Assembly (NCBI GenBank): GCA_020850835.1
Contig: JADZDX010000012.1
Location: 1 to 51,562 of the forward strand
Origin: Fimbriimonadaceae bacterium
Lineage (GTDB): Bacteria > Armatimonadota > Fimbriimonadia > Fimbriimonadales > Fimbriimonadaceae
Length of the DNA stretch: 51,562 nt
Reading direction: 5' to 3'
The notes under the pieces were generated by a model. That model was not told the DNA's origin. It was given only the letters and a program-made list of their open reading frames with translations, and ran no database searches. The translations under genes and the position numbers were made by a program. Of the stretch, positions 51,554-51,562 are shown in pieces. How positions within the stretch are numbered: position 1 is the stretch's first letter; the number at the start of each line of letters is the position of its first letter.

Positions 51554-51562
51554 TGTCGTTCA
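51554..51562 (+). CDS. Possible start of a gene cut by the right edge
   Basis: ATG TCG TTC follows the promoter and structured leader. Only three codons are visible, so the product cannot be judged. GGAGGAG lies about 14 bases upstream. Confidence 0.25.

Noticed and set aside
1-51562. CRISPR arrays, insertion sequences, att sites, rRNA, replication origin
   Set aside because: I looked for evenly spaced repeats, transposase motifs, terminal inverted repeats and DnaA-box clusters and saw none; an exhaustive repeat search was not possible by eye.

Overview
The window looks like chromosomal DNA from a diderm bacterium of the Terrabacteria side of the tree, most probably an Armatimonadota (Fimbriimonadia-like) lineage. 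The argument is inference from gene content. Lipid A genes (lpxD, lpxC), a BamA-type Omp85 protein, a Skp-like chaperone, TamB and a PilMNOPQ pilus cluster show an outer membrane with LPS. RNase J, a YugP-type metallopeptidase and YvcK are commoner in Gram-positive and related phyla. There is no phage, insertion sequence, CRISPR array or rRNA, and gene density is very high with many 1-14 base overlaps.

Layout. 1-2539 (minus): cheD, an HDOD protein, a CheY-like receiver and an M48 peptidase cut by the left edge. 2754-9016 (plus): an accB-like gene, a small lipoprotein, accC, nusB, folD, a YjbR-family gene, then yugP and rnj. 9214-12651: a zinc-ribbon membrane protein, tRNA-Leu(CAA) and mutS. 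12745-15655 (plus): a tiny lipoprotein coupled to a glutathionylspermidine-synthase-like ATP-grasp gene, a GyrI-like gene and a histidine-rich membrane protein. 15741-20971 (plus): the envelope cluster bamA, skp-like, lipoprotein, lpxD, lpxC.

20979-27706 (minus): a nitroreductase, a lipoprotein and the type IV pilus operon pilM-N-O-P-Q preceded by a small overlapping reading frame. 27758-31075 (minus): holin-like membrane protein, yvcK, gmk, lgt and a lysine-rich small protein closed by a strong terminator. 31152-36625 (minus): lipA and tamB.

36747-41683 (plus) is the most accessory-looking part: an exported metacaspase and, two bases later, a 1321-residue exported beta-propeller protein with its own caspase domain. 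41700-45765 (plus): efp, a membrane protein with a two-CW cysteine domain, purE and a P1B-4 metal ATPase, tightly coupled. The right end holds a nucleotide-sugar dehydrogenase, a CNNM/CBS membrane protein, a BaiN-type flavoprotein, an exported YHS-repeat protein, a THUMP-like methyltransferase, and a structured leader of a gene that starts at the right edge.

The observations I rate highest are: a recurring TANNNT box only 5-8 bases before the start codon of at least eight genes, which suggests leaderless transcription; an AccB-like protein in which the biotinyl lysine is glycine, beside accC and behind an orphan terminator; and the exported caspase pair, with a perfect 11-bp hairpin inside the second signal-peptide coding sequence.
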